From: Rhexocercosporidium sp. MPI-PUGE-AT-0058
Taxonomy: Eukaryota; Ascomycota; Leotiomycetes; Helotiales
Direction of reading: 5' to 3'
NCBI GenBank assembly: GCA_020746875.1
Contig: JAGTJL010000001.1
Location: 4,526,001-4,590,000 of the forward strand
Length of the DNA stretch: 64,000 nucleotides
Every line of letters starts with the position of its first letter. Position 1 is the first letter of the stretch. The translations under genes and the position numbers were made by a program. The notes under the pieces were generated by a model, which did not search any database, was not told the origin of the DNA, and worked only from the letters and a program-made list of their open reading frames with translations. This document shows positions 1 through 11,932 of this stretch, piece by piece.

Positions 1-347
1 GTTCAGCGAGAAAAGGTCTGCAGTGAAGACGAATAGAAGGTCGCTAGATAGAGCACTTGCCATATCACTGACCTGGCTTTGTGCAAGCTTTTGTAATGTA
101 ACAAAATAAATGCCCACGAATTAAATCATTTTGCTCTCTGATAATGTTCTATTGTTAAAAGTGAAGCTTCCCCAACTGGACCGAGTTGTAAACGCCACTT
201 ATGCAGGCAGTGTTCCAAAAAGAAGAAACTCCCAATTCCACCCAACCTTTATGCATCCACCCTCCCATCCGCCCTCCATGGTATAACGCCATCCAGAACG
301 AAGAGAGCCATAACCCATAAACTCTTTTGTCTCATGCCGTAAAAGTC

Positions 348-854
348 TCATAACCTTATGTATACATCCACGCATGGCAGTCTCCATTCTCTCCGGCCCA
401 GAAGACTCCTCAGCCATTCCACCCCAATACCGGTCCATTCGGTACGCAGGGCCAATTGGCGCTTTGCCTCCTCCAGCGCAGTCCCAGCCAGCGCCGCCGC
501 AGTATTGTTGAATGCTCCAACATACATCGAAAGTTGGTCCATGGTCTGGTTCGAGAGGGAGGAGTTTACCAGCTCGGCGGATAGGGCGGATGACTGCCTA
601 GGCTCAAACCAGTTGCTGCTGAAGTCGAAGAAGCAGTGATCCGACCAGTGACATGACGAGGCGAAGAGGATGAGGAGGAGAAACGAGCAGTAGACGCATG
701 GCCGGTTCAGGAAATATGTGCAAACGAAGAAGAGGAATATGAATATCGGTGAGGCATTGGTCGGTATGAAGAGAAGGGGAAGCCAACTGGAACACACGTT
801 AGCAGGGAGCAGCACCACTACGGGGAACACAACGGACCTTCTCAGGCAAAACAT
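348..854 (-). CDS. possible small membrane protein (hypothetical)
   Basis: An open frame of 168 codons runs on the minus strand from an ATG at 854. I do not recognise the family. The N-terminal half is strongly hydrophobic, with two or three likely membrane segments (about residues 8-25, 32-50 and 54-68). The C-terminal half is polar and amphipathic, with several N-glycosylation sequons (NSS, NQT, NNT at about residues 95-115). That layout resembles a membrane anchor followed by a luminal or extracellular helix, and is unlike a random frame. The overlapping frames look like shadows. The true 3' end could lie in another exon at lower coordinates. Existence rests on composition only. Confidence 0.35.
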   Translation of the reverse strand: MFCLRRSVVFPVVVLLPANVCSSWLPLLFIPTNASPIFIFLFFVCTYFLNRPCVYCSFLLLILFASSCHWSDHCFFDFSSNWFEPRQSSALSAELVNSSLSNQTMDQLSMYVGAFNNTAAALAGTALEEAKRQLALRTEWTGIGVEWLRSLLGRREWRLPCVDVYIRL

Positions 855-1530
855 GTTTCTCTGTTTCTTGCGGACGCACTGAACTGTCTTTCCAGCTTAT
901 GTTGTCATCAGGAGAAGGTGTTGGTGGAATGAAGCAAGTGAGGCTCTCGTGTAACTGGTTGCTAAGAACAAACCGTTCCGCGCGCTAATTCCGATAGCAA
1001 TGTACTGTACGGTGCCGAGACGAAGTAATACGAGCTGTCAAAGCCAGGAATTGGGGGCGGCCGGTCAGTTTGAAGGCTAGTGAGTCGCGTTAACACAGTG
1101 AGAACTCGTGGCAGAAGTGAGTTTTCGTGATACGACGATTCCCTTTGCTATAATCATCGTCGTCCTGAGATCTCCTCGTCGGGCTGCCAAAGGCAATCCA
1201 GCCAATCAGCGTCGCGCACGGTCCCATTAGCCTTTCACTAGCCCTAGCCTTACGCAAAAGGGCCTAAGCGCGATATCGATCGCGAAGCTCTGTCTCTGCT
1301 CTCTTGATCTTCAACATCTATCTCCACCGTCAAACCTCTTCCTCTCTTTTCCACTCAACACAACCGCTTCGGCATCGGCGGCATTCCTTACTCTTCTGCG
1401 AGATCTGCCACGTTTCATTCCAGTTCTGTTCACAAATACTCTATTCTCTTCCCAATCAATACCCTATTCCGCCGATTTTGATTGATCTAAATCTTCTATT
1501 TGCGCCGCCACGGTGCGCTCACTTTCCGTC
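855..1530. promoter_or_regulatory. intergenic region and 5' leader of the EDC4-like gene
   Basis: No gene is supported here. The last 230 bases before the EDC4-like start are rich in C and T (about 1290-1500), typical of filamentous-fungal promoters and leaders. A palindromic ATCGATCGCG-type stretch lies near 1270-1283. A 199-codon frame starting near 1304 runs through the leader into the gene in another frame and is a shadow. Confidence 0.4.
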
Positions 1531-4500
1531 ATGTCTGGATATCCTGCTGGCGCCGGTGATGCTCCTGGCTTGGATGCTCTTCTGGCCTCTCTTCGTTCAC
1601 AGAATCCTCAGAGCAGTAGGCCTCTTCAACCTGCTCAACCTCAATTGGAACCTAGCTACAGCTACTATGGCAACAATAATGGTAACTACTTCGGCCAGCC
1701 TGGTTCTGCTCAACAACAACAACAACAGGCCTACCAACCACCATCGGTTTCTTCACCTCTCCCAACACCTCCAGTCGGCGGTCCGCAACCTCACCATTCA
1801 TCTGCAGTCATTAGCCCGGTCGATACCCCTCACCAGCGTGTTCCTGCTCCTGCTGGCGCGCCTTCCAACGCTGACCGCACTTCGAGCCTCCTCAATCTGC
1901 TGAAGTTCAGCCAGGCTTCTGGTGGCTCTTCAAGCCAACCAGCCCCCATTGGCACACCGCTTCCTCCATCTCGCGATGTGTCTGCATCATACGCCAGTCC
2001 TGATCTGCAAAGTCCGGGCAGCACCGCAAGTCATGGCCGTAGCGGTTCTGACTTGCTTGCGGCTCTTATAAGCTCTGCTCAAGCAAGACCTGCTCAGCAT
2101 GCAAGCCCGCAGTTCACACCTACTATGCAGCCACATCAATCCTCCTTCGGCCCTGCCACCCCGGATACTCAAGCATACCTTCTTGCGCTCCTCAATCAGC
2201 CAAAGCCTGCCCAGTCCAGCAACACCCCACAATTGAAGCCGGCCAAGGTCATGACTCCCCCGAGCAAGGCGACTTCCCAAGAGGATGAAGATGAGCTTGC
2301 CCAGGATTATGAGACTGCCAATCTGCAAAATAGTATGATGGGCTCAGCAGCTACTGAAGGCTTCCCATCTTTCGGAAAGGAGCACGCCCGCGAGCCAGCT
2401 CCAAAGGCACAGGGTCTTTTCACCTACGTCAACCCCTTTGATCAGCTCAGTGCGTCTTCTCCACGAAACCGCACACCAAAGATTGAATCTAGCGGTCCTG
2501 CTTCTGCAGCTAGCCCCAAGATTCAGATCTTGAAGAGACAAGAGCCTGCGGAGAACAAGCGGAAGACAGAGTCGGCCCACACCAAGCGAAAGGCAGTTCC
2601 CTCGCCTCAAAGTTCCTCTTCTCCACCTACACCACTTCCTGACGGACGAACCAAAGTTGAAGCACTGATTGGCATCGGTGCAGCTGATAATAAGGAGAGT
2701 GTTCATGCCGCCCTTAGTGAAGTCGGTGGTCAGGCAGACAAGCAGGTCCAAGAAGCCATTTCTCGTGCTGAAACTGCAGAGAGCCACGCGGCAATTGAGA
2801 GAGATCTTAGAGATCTACTCGCGGCTTCTACCGAGAAAGAATTCGAGGTTTCAGCACAGCACGCGGCTGCTTCAATCAAGCAGGAGCTGGAGAAGGCCGA
2901 GAACAGCGGCGCACTCAATAGCCTACCAACACCCCTTGCTGATGAAGTCAGAGAAATCATTGATGAGACTGCTCATGGACATATTGCTGATAGCTGGGAG
3001 AGTGCGGATGCCGAGGATAGCCCAAGTAAGGAAGAGGAAAACGTCGTCAAGGTGTTCAACTTCCCTATGAAGCCATGGTATTCGATCACTATCAAGGAGT
3101 CAGAGGAGACGCGACCAACTTTCCGTGACGAAGCCGTTATGGATATTGCTCGTCTGAAGAAGGAGTTTGATCAGATTGATAGGACTCTCGTCACTGCTTC
3201 GAACAACTTCATCGTCTACGGCATGTCTAAGAATGGTGGAGTTAGAATCATCAGACAGGATGACGGAAAGGATGCTAGACTGTTCACTGAGACACACGAT
3301 CGTATCTTCAGCGTTGTAAATTCGTTTTCATCGGTCGAACAGAAGGAATCAATCATCGGCACTGGCATCAGCGGCACAGTTTACTGGGCCCTTATCAAGG
3401 ATGGCGAAGGCGATCACCTTGAGGAGAGCAATCCTGAAATGTATGGTTTCGCCCTTCCTCCTATTCAGTCCTCGGATACCGAATCACCTGGAGGCGTCCT
3501 AAAGACCAGAGCTAGAAAGAGTTCAGGTCACCCTGATTTCTTCGCTGTTGGTCGTGGAAAATTCATCCACGTCATCTGGCCGTCTGTCATCACCAAGCAA
3601 TCACTCCTGAAACATGGAAAGGATCGCATTGTTGACACGGACAAGTACCTGAGTAAGCATTCCCTCAAGGTCAACACTGGAAAGGCTGGCAAGGACTTTA
3701 CTTTCAGTGAAGATGACACCATCATCGTATCCCTCGACAAGGCAGGAAGAGTGAAATTTTGGGACGTTCGCAGCCTTACCTCGGCCGACATTGCCAGTTA
3801 TCCATCTCGTACTCAACAAATAGAGATTAAGGATCCATTGGTCACATTCACTACCACTCCAGCAAGTGAAAAGTCATGGCCAACTTCGGTTCTCTTTGTC
3901 GATAAGCTTCGACCATATCAACGAGGTGGTGCACTGAGATATCTTATTGTTGGAATGAAGCAGAACCACACTCTGCAGTTGTGGGATCTTGCTCTCGGAA
4001 AACCTGTTCAGGAGATTCATCTTCCTCACAGCAAGGAGTCTGATGCCGTCTGCAGTGTTCTGTACCATGCTGCCACAGGAATGATTGTTGTCGGCCATCC
4101 AACCCGAAACTCTATTTACTTCCTCCACCTGTCGGCGCCAAAGTACAACCTCTCGAAGACCATCACTCAGGCTGAATACATCGAGAAGCTCGTTGCAAGT
4201 GACTCGTCTATTCCCAAGCCAGAGTCTACTGCGGTCATCAGTGGTATGCGCGAGTACTCATTTGCCAACAAGGGCTCACTCCGAAGCCTTGACATTCTGC
4301 AAATCCCAAATTCGGCGATCAACGGTAGCAATCCTTCAACCTTGTTTGAACTTTACGCCATGCACTCGAAGGGTGTCACTTGTCTCAATATCAAGCAGGC
4401 GGATCTTGGATGGACTTCTGACAATAAGGTTATCAATGGTGTGGATGCGTTGCCAGCTGGCGCTATCTCCATCGAAACTCTGAAGGATATTGCTCCGTCT

Positions 4501-6304
4501 CCCGCCGCTGAAGTCAATGAACCTGCTAGCCAGACTACAATCCCAACTCGAATTGTTCCACGTCCGACACCAAAGGAAGTCTCCACCAAAGACAGCCCAA
4601 AGAAGGCGCAACAAGGAGAGTCATCTGCCTCTGCAGCAAAGGGCGAGGCCAAATCCGACAAGAAGGACCACGGTGCGAATGGTGGTTTAGCACCTGCCAG
4701 CGCCCCCGAGAAGACCGAGAGAAAGAAGAGAAGAAAAGCCACCACCGAATCTTCAGCTGACGCTGGTCAAGTTGGCCAGGCTTCCAAGACCGTTGTCCTT
4801 GACCCTTCGTCACATGCCAGAAATGGTGCTCTCTCTAAGTCGACTGCTAGTACTATTGCCGAGGCAACTGGTACCATAAGTGCCCCCAAAGACTTCAGCG
4901 AAGCATCACTCAAGAACATCGAGACTCGTCTTTCCGCGGAAGTCAAGAAGCTCTTCAGCGACTCTCTCGGCTCTCTCTACAACGAACTTAAGGATGACAG
5001 ACGCACCCAAGCTGCTGTTGGAGAAGCTAAGCAGGATGCTATGCTCCGTCTCGTCTCTAGCACTCTGGCCGATAATATGGAAACGACTCTTAGTCGCAAG
5101 GTCAGCGAGGGTCTTGAGAAATCCGTCATTCCAGCTTTGACAGAGCTCTCTCAGAAGGCTGTCAAGGAACAACTCGGCTCTGCTCTTAATGCTCACCTGG
5201 CCCAGAACATTCCTAAGGAGCTCCAGAAGAGTCTTCCAGATGCCATTGGAAGAGCTCTACAACAGCCTCAGCTCTTGAAGCTTATGTCCGAGTCTCTCGC
5301 AAAGAGTGTTGCGTTCCGCGTCGAAGAGCATTTCGCTGTTCTTGTCCAGACTGTTGTTACTCCGTCGTTCCACAATCTCGTTAGTCAATCAACCCAGAGA
5401 ATCGCCACTGAGATTCATCGCCAGACAGCGGAGCAGCTTAATGCAATTGAGCACCAGCGACGCGCAGACACCATCAAGATTGAGCAATTGACACAGTTGG
5501 TTACTGGTTTGACCCATACAATCTCTTCGATGGCCGAGGCACAAACTCATTTTCAAGCTCAGTTCTTGAAGGTCCAAGAGCAAGCTGCGGATGACAGACG
5601 TCAACTTGCTCAGCAAGGATCGAGCCAACAAGGAGCTAGCCAGCAGGGGGCAATCCAGCAAGGAGTAGCAAGTCAGCAAGGTGCAAGTCAGCGAGGCGAA
5701 GGAAGTGTCGGCACTAACCAAGCATCAATTTCAAGCCCTTCCACTGCACAGGAACCAGACGATGAAGAAGCAAGACTAGAGAAGGAATACGCCCTCATGC
5801 TTGTGAGGATTGAGGCTGCGATGGCCGCCGGTCAATACGAATTCGCTGTCATTCAATGGCTTCAGACTCAACAAGAGCAAAAGTTCTTCAGAAGATACTT
5901 CATACAATTCAACCCGGATTTTGTCCAAGATCTAAGCCCGCTCTTGCTTCTTTCCCTCGGCGCTACAATCAGTATGGAGCTTGGCGATGAGCTCCTCTCG
6001 CAGCGACTCACCTGGTTGGAGACGGTTATTTTGACTTTCCAGGCTTTGGTCTCTTCTGGCACTCTGGTAAGCTCACTCTTCCTCCCTTTGAATTTCCGTG
6101 CTAATTTTTTCCCAGGACGACCAAGTTCTCTCGCTCATTCCGAAGATCATGGGGATCTATGTTGCGCGCATTGAGCACCTCTTCATGATCATCAGTCAGA
6201 GCACGGGCACTAATCCTGTCCTCAAGAGACTCTCAGGCGTTGTTGCCCTTACAAATCGCGTTATGGAGACCAGTGGACACAGCCTACCTGCCCCAGCCAC
6301 CTGA
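1531..6304 (+). CDS. EDC4/Ge-1-like enhancer of mRNA decapping (WD40 and C-terminal helical scaffold)
   Basis: Probable scaffold of the cytoplasmic mRNA-decapping complex (EDC4/Ge-1/Varicose; fission-yeast Pdc1 type), which links Dcp2 to activators in P-bodies. Exons are 1531..6066 and 6116..6304. The 49-nt intron has a GTAAGC donor and CAG acceptor, and the product is 1574 aa. The start is the ATG at 1531; the frame is open upstream only through a GTG. Order: Gln/Pro/Ser-rich N-terminus (residues 1-350), a WD40-like region (about 505-900, with FWD and LWD repeat ends near 740 and 815), a basic Lys-Arg stretch (about 1060), long amphipathic helices (about 1110-1345), a Q-Q-G-A-S repeat (about 1358-1390) and a helical C-terminal domain (about 1405-1574) as in EDC4. 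The family is assigned from architecture and motif style; Lsm14/Dcp2 binding is inferred. Confidence 0.8.
5604..5699 (+). repeat. degenerate in-frame SQQGA repeat
   Basis: Imperfect 15-18 nt units encode repeated S-Q-Q-G-A peptides inside the linker between the helical region and the C-terminal domain of the EDC4-like protein. The units keep the reading frame, so length variation between strains would be tolerated. Confidence 0.75.
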
Positions 6305-7841
6305 GGAACCATCATAATTCGTCATCTCGACCGATACAATACCCCCTCTAGCTATCCATAGCTCTCTCGCCGCCTTTTGCTTATGGAATCTACTTGACTC
6401 TCTGGTCGATCATCGTTCAACTGCCATTGGACAGCAAAACACACGGACTCCTCACTGCTTCTGAGATGCTGGAATGCTCTCATATTCGCTCTAGGATCCG
6501 CGTCGTCGTCATCATCTTCCTGGGATGAATTTGTGCAACTAAAAATTTTCCTTTTGATTTTTCCATTCGATTCGTCACAATGGAGAAGATACCGTCTATT
6601 TGATTCACATTGCTGGCGTCAGCCTGAAATATGAGCGTTTGCTTCAGCTTCTTTCTGCTGGAAATTTATGAAAAATGGCATTCGTGGGGTTACTACTCGG
6701 AATGGATGACCAGAGATGCGTGTATGAAGCAAGGAAACGATATCTCGCATGCCCCTTCTACGCATGATCTTGCATGAAGCTTCTTTAGCTTTGCGAGCAA
6801 GAACCTGTATCCATAGAATTCGCTATAGCAATGCATTGGTGTCACACCACTGTCATTCAAACTGACTTTGATGAGCGTGATAAGATAAATGTCAAGGAAA
6901 TGTCAAGATCATTGATCATGATGCATATAGAGCTCCAATGAGGCTATTCCTATTGATGGCTTGACAGATGCAGATCTCAACATTGAAGCCTCACCATTCG
7001 GGCCTTCTGACCCTGACATTGTAAGACTTTGAAATTAATATAAGGTAAAGAAGTTCCGAGGATGCCAACCCCGCACGCGGGGTGTTGAAGATTGTCTGCA
7101 AATCATACAGCTTAAAAGCTAGGCCTAGGACTTGCTTCTCACTTCATACCTTACTCCGGGTCTTATGCGTACTTGTTAATAAAGGACCGAATATTGGTTT
7201 TTTCCTGCCGATACTGGCAGATAATTTCCTACTTATCTACCTACCCCACGATCTGATCTGATGTTTTGGTGGAAGGAAGCTGCCGAGATGGACTTGGCGC
7301 CTACATCAAGTGGATCTGCTGCAAGTGCTCCTCCCCTTGAAATCTCTTAGATCTTCAGGCCATCTCCCGCGCCTCTTTCAATGGGGCCAGTAGTTGATCG
7401 TCGCTCCGAAGCACAACCCGAGCTTTGGGTCCCTCCAATCTCTCGCTCTCTTCCTTTGATGGGTCTTTTTGTTTCCCATTGGTATCGCCGAGTCTAGCTA
7501 CGCTCCTTCCTTTCGTGACCTGGTTTATGCCTGATGAGGGTCGTCTGAGCTGGTGAGCTGCTGGACTTGGAAGTGGGGTTTGCGATGTATGGAGGAATTA
7601 GGAGGATGCGGAAGTGGAGAGGGTTTTGTTCCTAAGGCAGTACTAAATTACGCGTTACGTGATTAATAGGCTTTAGACTGAGATGGTTTGATATTTTGTT
7701 TATAAGTCTTTGGTTTTCGCTATATATTAAGGAATATAGAATTAATAATCGTCGCACTTGTGAGAATTTCTTTATCTTTACACTTATGGGAGAAACCAAG
7801 CTTTTACCAAGCTCGATCTACTGACTTTGCACTAAGACGTC
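6305..7841. other. intergenic, no gene seen
   Basis: This 1.5-kb stretch between the EDC4-like gene and the amylase has no supported coding frame. It holds the 3' region of the first gene, a short GC hairpin near 7069-7082 (CCCGC/GCGGG), and an AT-rich block at about 7650-7750 just upstream of the amylase that is probably its promoter. No CreA or AmyR site stood out clearly enough to annotate. Confidence 0.5.
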
Positions 7842-9630
7842 ATGCAGTTTACATCTGCTCTCTGGACTTTTGCATCTCTCACGACTTCAGTGTCCGCTCT
7901 CTCAGCTGCACAATGGAGATCTCAATCCGTCTATCAAGTCCTCACTGATCGATTCGCTCGCACCGACAACTCAACAACCGCAACTTGCAATACCGGAGAT
8001 GGGGTATACTGTGGAGGATCATGGCGAGGGATCATCAACAAGTTGGATTACATCCAGAACATGGGCTTCACAGCTGTTAGTCTTCAAGAAACTACACCGC
8101 TTTTCGCAAACACTTTACTAAGAGTGCCAGGTTTGGATATCGCCCATCGTAAAGAATTTAGAAGGCAACAGTGCTGATGGAACATCCTACCATGGATACT
8201 GGGCTCAGGATATTTACTCCTTGAATAGTCATTTTGGTACTGAGGCTGATCTGCTCGCTTTGTCTGCTGCGTTGCATGGCAGGGGGATGTACTTGATGGT
8301 TGATGTCGTCACCAATCATATGGGCTATCTCGGATGCGGGAATTGCGTCGACTATAGCATATTCAAACCTTTCAATTCGGTAAGATCCCTTATTCCGACG
8401 ACTTGATACTCAGTTGACACCTAGCAGAAATCCTACTACCACGACTTCTGCCTTATCAACTATAATGATGTGAACAGTATCAAGAACTGCTGGGAAGGAG
8501 ACAACATCGTTTCGCTCCCAGATCTGAGAACAGAAAACTCTGACGTCCTCAACGTGTGGAAGTCTTGGATCACAAATCTCGTTGCTAAGTACAAAATCGA
8601 TGGGTTGAGATTGGATAGTGCGCAGCAGGTCGATAATGCGTTCTTGAAACCATTTGAGACGGCCGGTAAGTCCTCTACAGATATCATGGTGATACTTTGA
8701 GAGAAGGCTGACGATACGTAGCGGGTGTATACATGGTCGGTGAAGTCTTCAACGGCGATCCAAACTACGTCTGCCCATACCAAAAAGACGTCAGCGGAGT
8801 GATGAATTATCCTGCGTAAGTTCATGACCGCCCATATCAACATAACCATGAGCCTATACTGACAGGCAATCAGATACTACTGGATCAGACAAGCATTCGA
8901 GTCTGCGAGCGGCAACATCAGCAAACTCGTAAACGGCATCAACACCATGAAATCCACCTGCGCAGACACGACCCTCCTGGGCTCATTCATGGAGAACCAT
9001 GACGTAGCTCGTTTCGCATCCGTGCAGTCTGATTTCTCGCTCGCGAAGAACGCTATTGCTTTTACGATCCTCGCTGATGGAATACCGATCGGTAAGTTCT
9101 ATACTACCCACCTAATTTTTTTTTGGGTAAGATTGATAGTCTAACTACCTGAGCCTGTAGTCTACGAAGGCCAAGAACAGCACTACAACGGCGGTGACGT
9201 CCCCTACAACCGCGACGCAGTCTGGTACTCAGGCTACTCCACCACATCAACGCTCTACACCTGGATCGCCTCCTTGAACCAAATCCGCAACCAAGCAATC
9301 TACAAAGACAGCACCTACGTGACCTACAAAGCCTACCCTGTCTACTCCGACAGCTCCACCATCGTCATGCGCAAAGGTTTCACTGGCTACCAGATCATCG
9401 GCGTCTTCACAAATCTTGGAGAAGGGGGAACGAGTTATACGTTGAATCTGGCGGCTAGTGCTACAGGTTTCACGACTGGTCAGGTTGTGCTTGAGATTGG
9501 GGGATGTACGCCATACACGGTTGATGGAAGTGGGAATTTAGCGGTTAAGATGGCGGGTGGATTGCCCAGGATTTTCTATCCGAAGGCACAGTTGGTGGGA
9601 AGCGGTGTTTGCAAAGCCGTTACTGGGTAG
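7842..9630 (+). CDS. secreted alpha-amylase, GH13 (TAKA-amylase-like)
   Basis: Endo-acting alpha-1,4-glucan hydrolase, secreted to digest starch. Six exons: 7842..8075, 8131..8379, 8428..8665, 8722..8815, 8874..9091, 9161..9630; 500 aa, the usual length. All five introns are GT-AG and restore the family alignment. A signal peptide covers residues 1-19. GH13 regions are present: VVTNHMG, GLRLDS with the nucleophile Asp224, GEVFNGD with acid/base Glu248, and ENHD with the third acid Asp315. The C-terminal beta domain is complete, but there is no starch-binding domain. Oddity: the Lys-His pair that normally follows the nucleophile in TAKA-amylase (subsite +2) is Gln-Gln here, so specificity may differ. 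The exon 3 acceptor is a TAG/CAG tandem, which could add one Gln. Confidence 0.93.
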
Positions 9631-10327
9631 GATGTGGAAAGTTCGAGGCGAGACTGGATAGAACAATGGAAACAAATATTTGTGTTACATCCAACCCACA
9701 GAAATGCAACACAGTAGCCAAATCTGGCATTCATTACGGCCTTCAACAGGCTTTAAATCGCTTATCAGTGTCTCAAATTTGTCTCTGGAGTTGCTAAACG
9801 AGTGCGATGCGGCGTATCTCCTTCCCGCTGGTTTCGCTTACTTGTCAACTCGTGTGTTCTTGTTGTGTTGACAGTGCTTGAATCTGAAATACTGTCAGAT
9901 TCTTGTATTTGCATGCCTCGCTCTTCTAAAGGTAGAGCGAGAATAGGTTTATATAAATGAGGAAGAGCTTCTAGAGCTCTCTATACCTTACAAATCAAGC
10001 TCTATTCTAGAGCCTTCGATTTCACGTGATACGAGGATCACAGGAATTCCAACAAACACAAATGTTGCCCGAAATCCGTTCGTACATTTCGGACCCACTT
10101 TTGTTTTATTCCAGCGGCTTTGGAATACATGAGCGGAATTCGGAGACATATTGAAAGAGTCGGGGCCTTGCATTAAGCCGGTTACAAATTAACCAGTCAA
10201 TGCAAAGGCAGTCAAGTTTATATAACTTGAAGCTACCTCCTTTCTGAAGTGTAGTCGCTAAGCTTGAGCAGCTATCACTTAATCTTCTTGGTCTATATTC
10301 AAACCTCCCCACCAACGTAAAATCGAT
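9631..10327. other. intergenic with hairpins
   Basis: No gene is supported. The stretch contains a perfect inverted repeat (listed separately), a TATATAAAT box-like sequence near 9949-9957, and an AGAGCT-rich near-palindrome at about 9964-9980. These could belong to the promoter of the NmrA-like gene that starts at 10328. Confidence 0.45.
9917..9941. repeat. perfect 8-bp inverted repeat with 9-nt loop
   Basis: CTCGCTCT is followed after nine bases by its exact complement AGAGCGAG. It lies 287 bp after the amylase stop and about 390 bp before the NmrA-like start. It may be a 3'-end hairpin or a dyad for a regulator; nothing in the sequence decides. Confidence 0.6.
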
Positions 10328-11263
10328 ATGTCCAAAATACTCGCCGTCTTCGGCGCAACCGGTCAACAAGGTGGATCCATCATCAACTTCGTCCTCAATA
10401 ACCCCTCGCTGTCCAGCCAATTCTCCATCCGCGCCATCACACGCGACGTGAACTCCGCTAAAGCCAAACAACTCTCCCCAAAAGTCACCCTCATCCAAGG
10501 CGATGTAACCGATAGCGCCTCTCTAATTCCAGCCCTTGAAGGAGTCCACACCGTCTTCGCAATGACAACCCCATCTTTCGGTCCCCTCGCCGTCGAAACC
10601 GAATTCGCTGCTGGGAAAGCCATCGCAGACGCCTGCCTCGCCTCCAAAGTATCCTACCTAATCTTCAGCACTCTCCCCTCCATAACTGCCCTCTCAGGTG
10701 GAAAGTACACAAAAGTCACCCCCTTCGACGCCAAAGCCCAAATCGAGACCTACATCCGCTCTCTTCCCATCAAAAGCGCATTCTTCGCCGGCGGTTTCTT
10801 CATGGAGAATTTCCACGCCCAGCCTTTCCTCAACCCAATCAAGAAGGATGATGGTACGTACGTCCTCGCTCGTCCCGCCTCTCCTAAGACCCTGCTGCCG
10901 TATCTGGACGCTACGCGCGACGCGGGTAAATTCATCGGCGCTATCCTCGCCGAGCCAGAGAGGTTCGAAGGGAAGACCGTTCATGCTGCGGAGGGACTTT
11001 ACAGCTTTGAGGATATCGCGGCGATTTTGGAGAGGACTTCTGGGAAGAAGGTTGTGTTTGAGCAGATTGGGAGGGAGGCTTTTGAGGAGGGCTTGCCGCC
11101 TTTCATTGCGGGGTTGTTCGCGGATGGCATTTGTGGTTTGGATGAGTTCGGGTATTTTGGGAAAGAGACGGAGCAGTTGGTTAGGGTTGGGAGGGAGGGT
11201 GTGAAAGGGGAGTTGAGGGGTTTGGAGGAGTTTTTGAAGGAGTCGCCGGTGGTACTTGAGTAG
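10328..11263 (+). CDS. NmrA-like family protein (atypical SDR, NAD(P)-binding)
   Basis: Intronless 311-aa protein of the NmrA/HSCARG group of atypical short-chain dehydrogenases. Members bind NAD(P) and act as redox sensors, regulators or isoflavone-reductase-like enzymes in the cytosol. The N-terminus has the Rossmann beta-strand and glycine motif GATGQQG (residues 9-15), followed by the ITRD segment that selects NADP and the QGDVTD segment. The Tyr-x3-Lys catalytic pair of classical SDRs is not evident, as expected in NmrA relatives. Length is normal for the family. The upstream ATG context is good and no earlier in-frame ATG is needed. The actual substrate or partner cannot be told from sequence. 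Confidence 0.9.
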   Translation: MSKILAVFGATGQQGGSIINFVLNNPSLSSQFSIRAITRDVNSAKAKQLSPKVTLIQGDVTDSASLIPALEGVHTVFAMTTPSFGPLAVETEFAAGKAIADACLASKVSYLIFSTLPSITALSGGKYTKVTPFDAKAQIETYIRSLPIKSAFFAGGFFMENFHAQPFLNPIKKDDGTYVLARPASPKTLLPYLDATRDAGKFIGAILAEPERFEGKTVHAAEGLYSFEDIAAILERTSGKKVVFEQIGREAFEEGLPPFIAGLFADGICGLDEFGYFGKETEQLVRVGREGVKGELRGLEEFLKESPVVLE

Positions 11264-11932
11264 GGTGGGAGATCTCGCTGTGCTCTGGAGGAGGGACTGA
11301 AATGCTTTGCGGGGTTGCGATAGATTGGAGGAGGAAGAGGAGAATACTAGAGCCGTGATTTCGAAATCTAAGAGCTTCATATTGAGTGAATCACGGATCT
11401 TATTACTTTACTGCTACAATCTTCCCATCTAAGCGAGTTTGTTTTGTTATGCTGTAGATATTCGCTTAGCGGTCAAGGAATGAGATGAAGTATCGCCTGC
11501 ATTTGGTACATAGTGTGAGACATTGGCATGCAATTTTCATTGTGTTTAGAGATTAGAGTCAGAACAGTCTCAGTCAGAACTATCCCGAGTCAGGCTTCTG
11601 TGTCTTGCTCACCACAAACTTCGACGTTTCATTGTGAAGCAACTTTGACAATGACCTTTGTTGCCCCTGAACAAAGATCATTGAGAAGATCGGAGAAGAA
11701 TACAGAATTGATCGATGTTAATTCCACCCTTGCATAAAGACATTGTAGCCATTGTTATCTCAAACGATCGGGAAACAACAATTCAGACGTCAGGATATAA
11801 CCGACAATTCTCTCGTCGGAGTCAGGCTTTAATGAGCATTTTACCAAGCCTATTACAAGCATCTCCAAGTGCCTACTACACATTCATTTCCAAAGGATTA
11901 AGACTTTCCAGTTTTGACTACCTTCAGACGAA
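11264..11932. other. intergenic, no gene seen
   Basis: This is the 3' region of the NmrA-like gene and the 5' region of the next zinc-finger gene. Short frames (for example near 11528 and 11715) have no recognisable content. It marks the border between conserved genes and the accessory core. Confidence 0.5.

Noticed and set aside
1304..1903. 199-codon plus frame over the EDC4 leader and start
   Set aside because: Overlaps the real gene in another phase; composition is that of the pyrimidine-rich leader.
10694..11380. 228-codon minus frame opposite the NmrA-like gene
   Set aside because: Exact antisense shadow of a well-supported gene.
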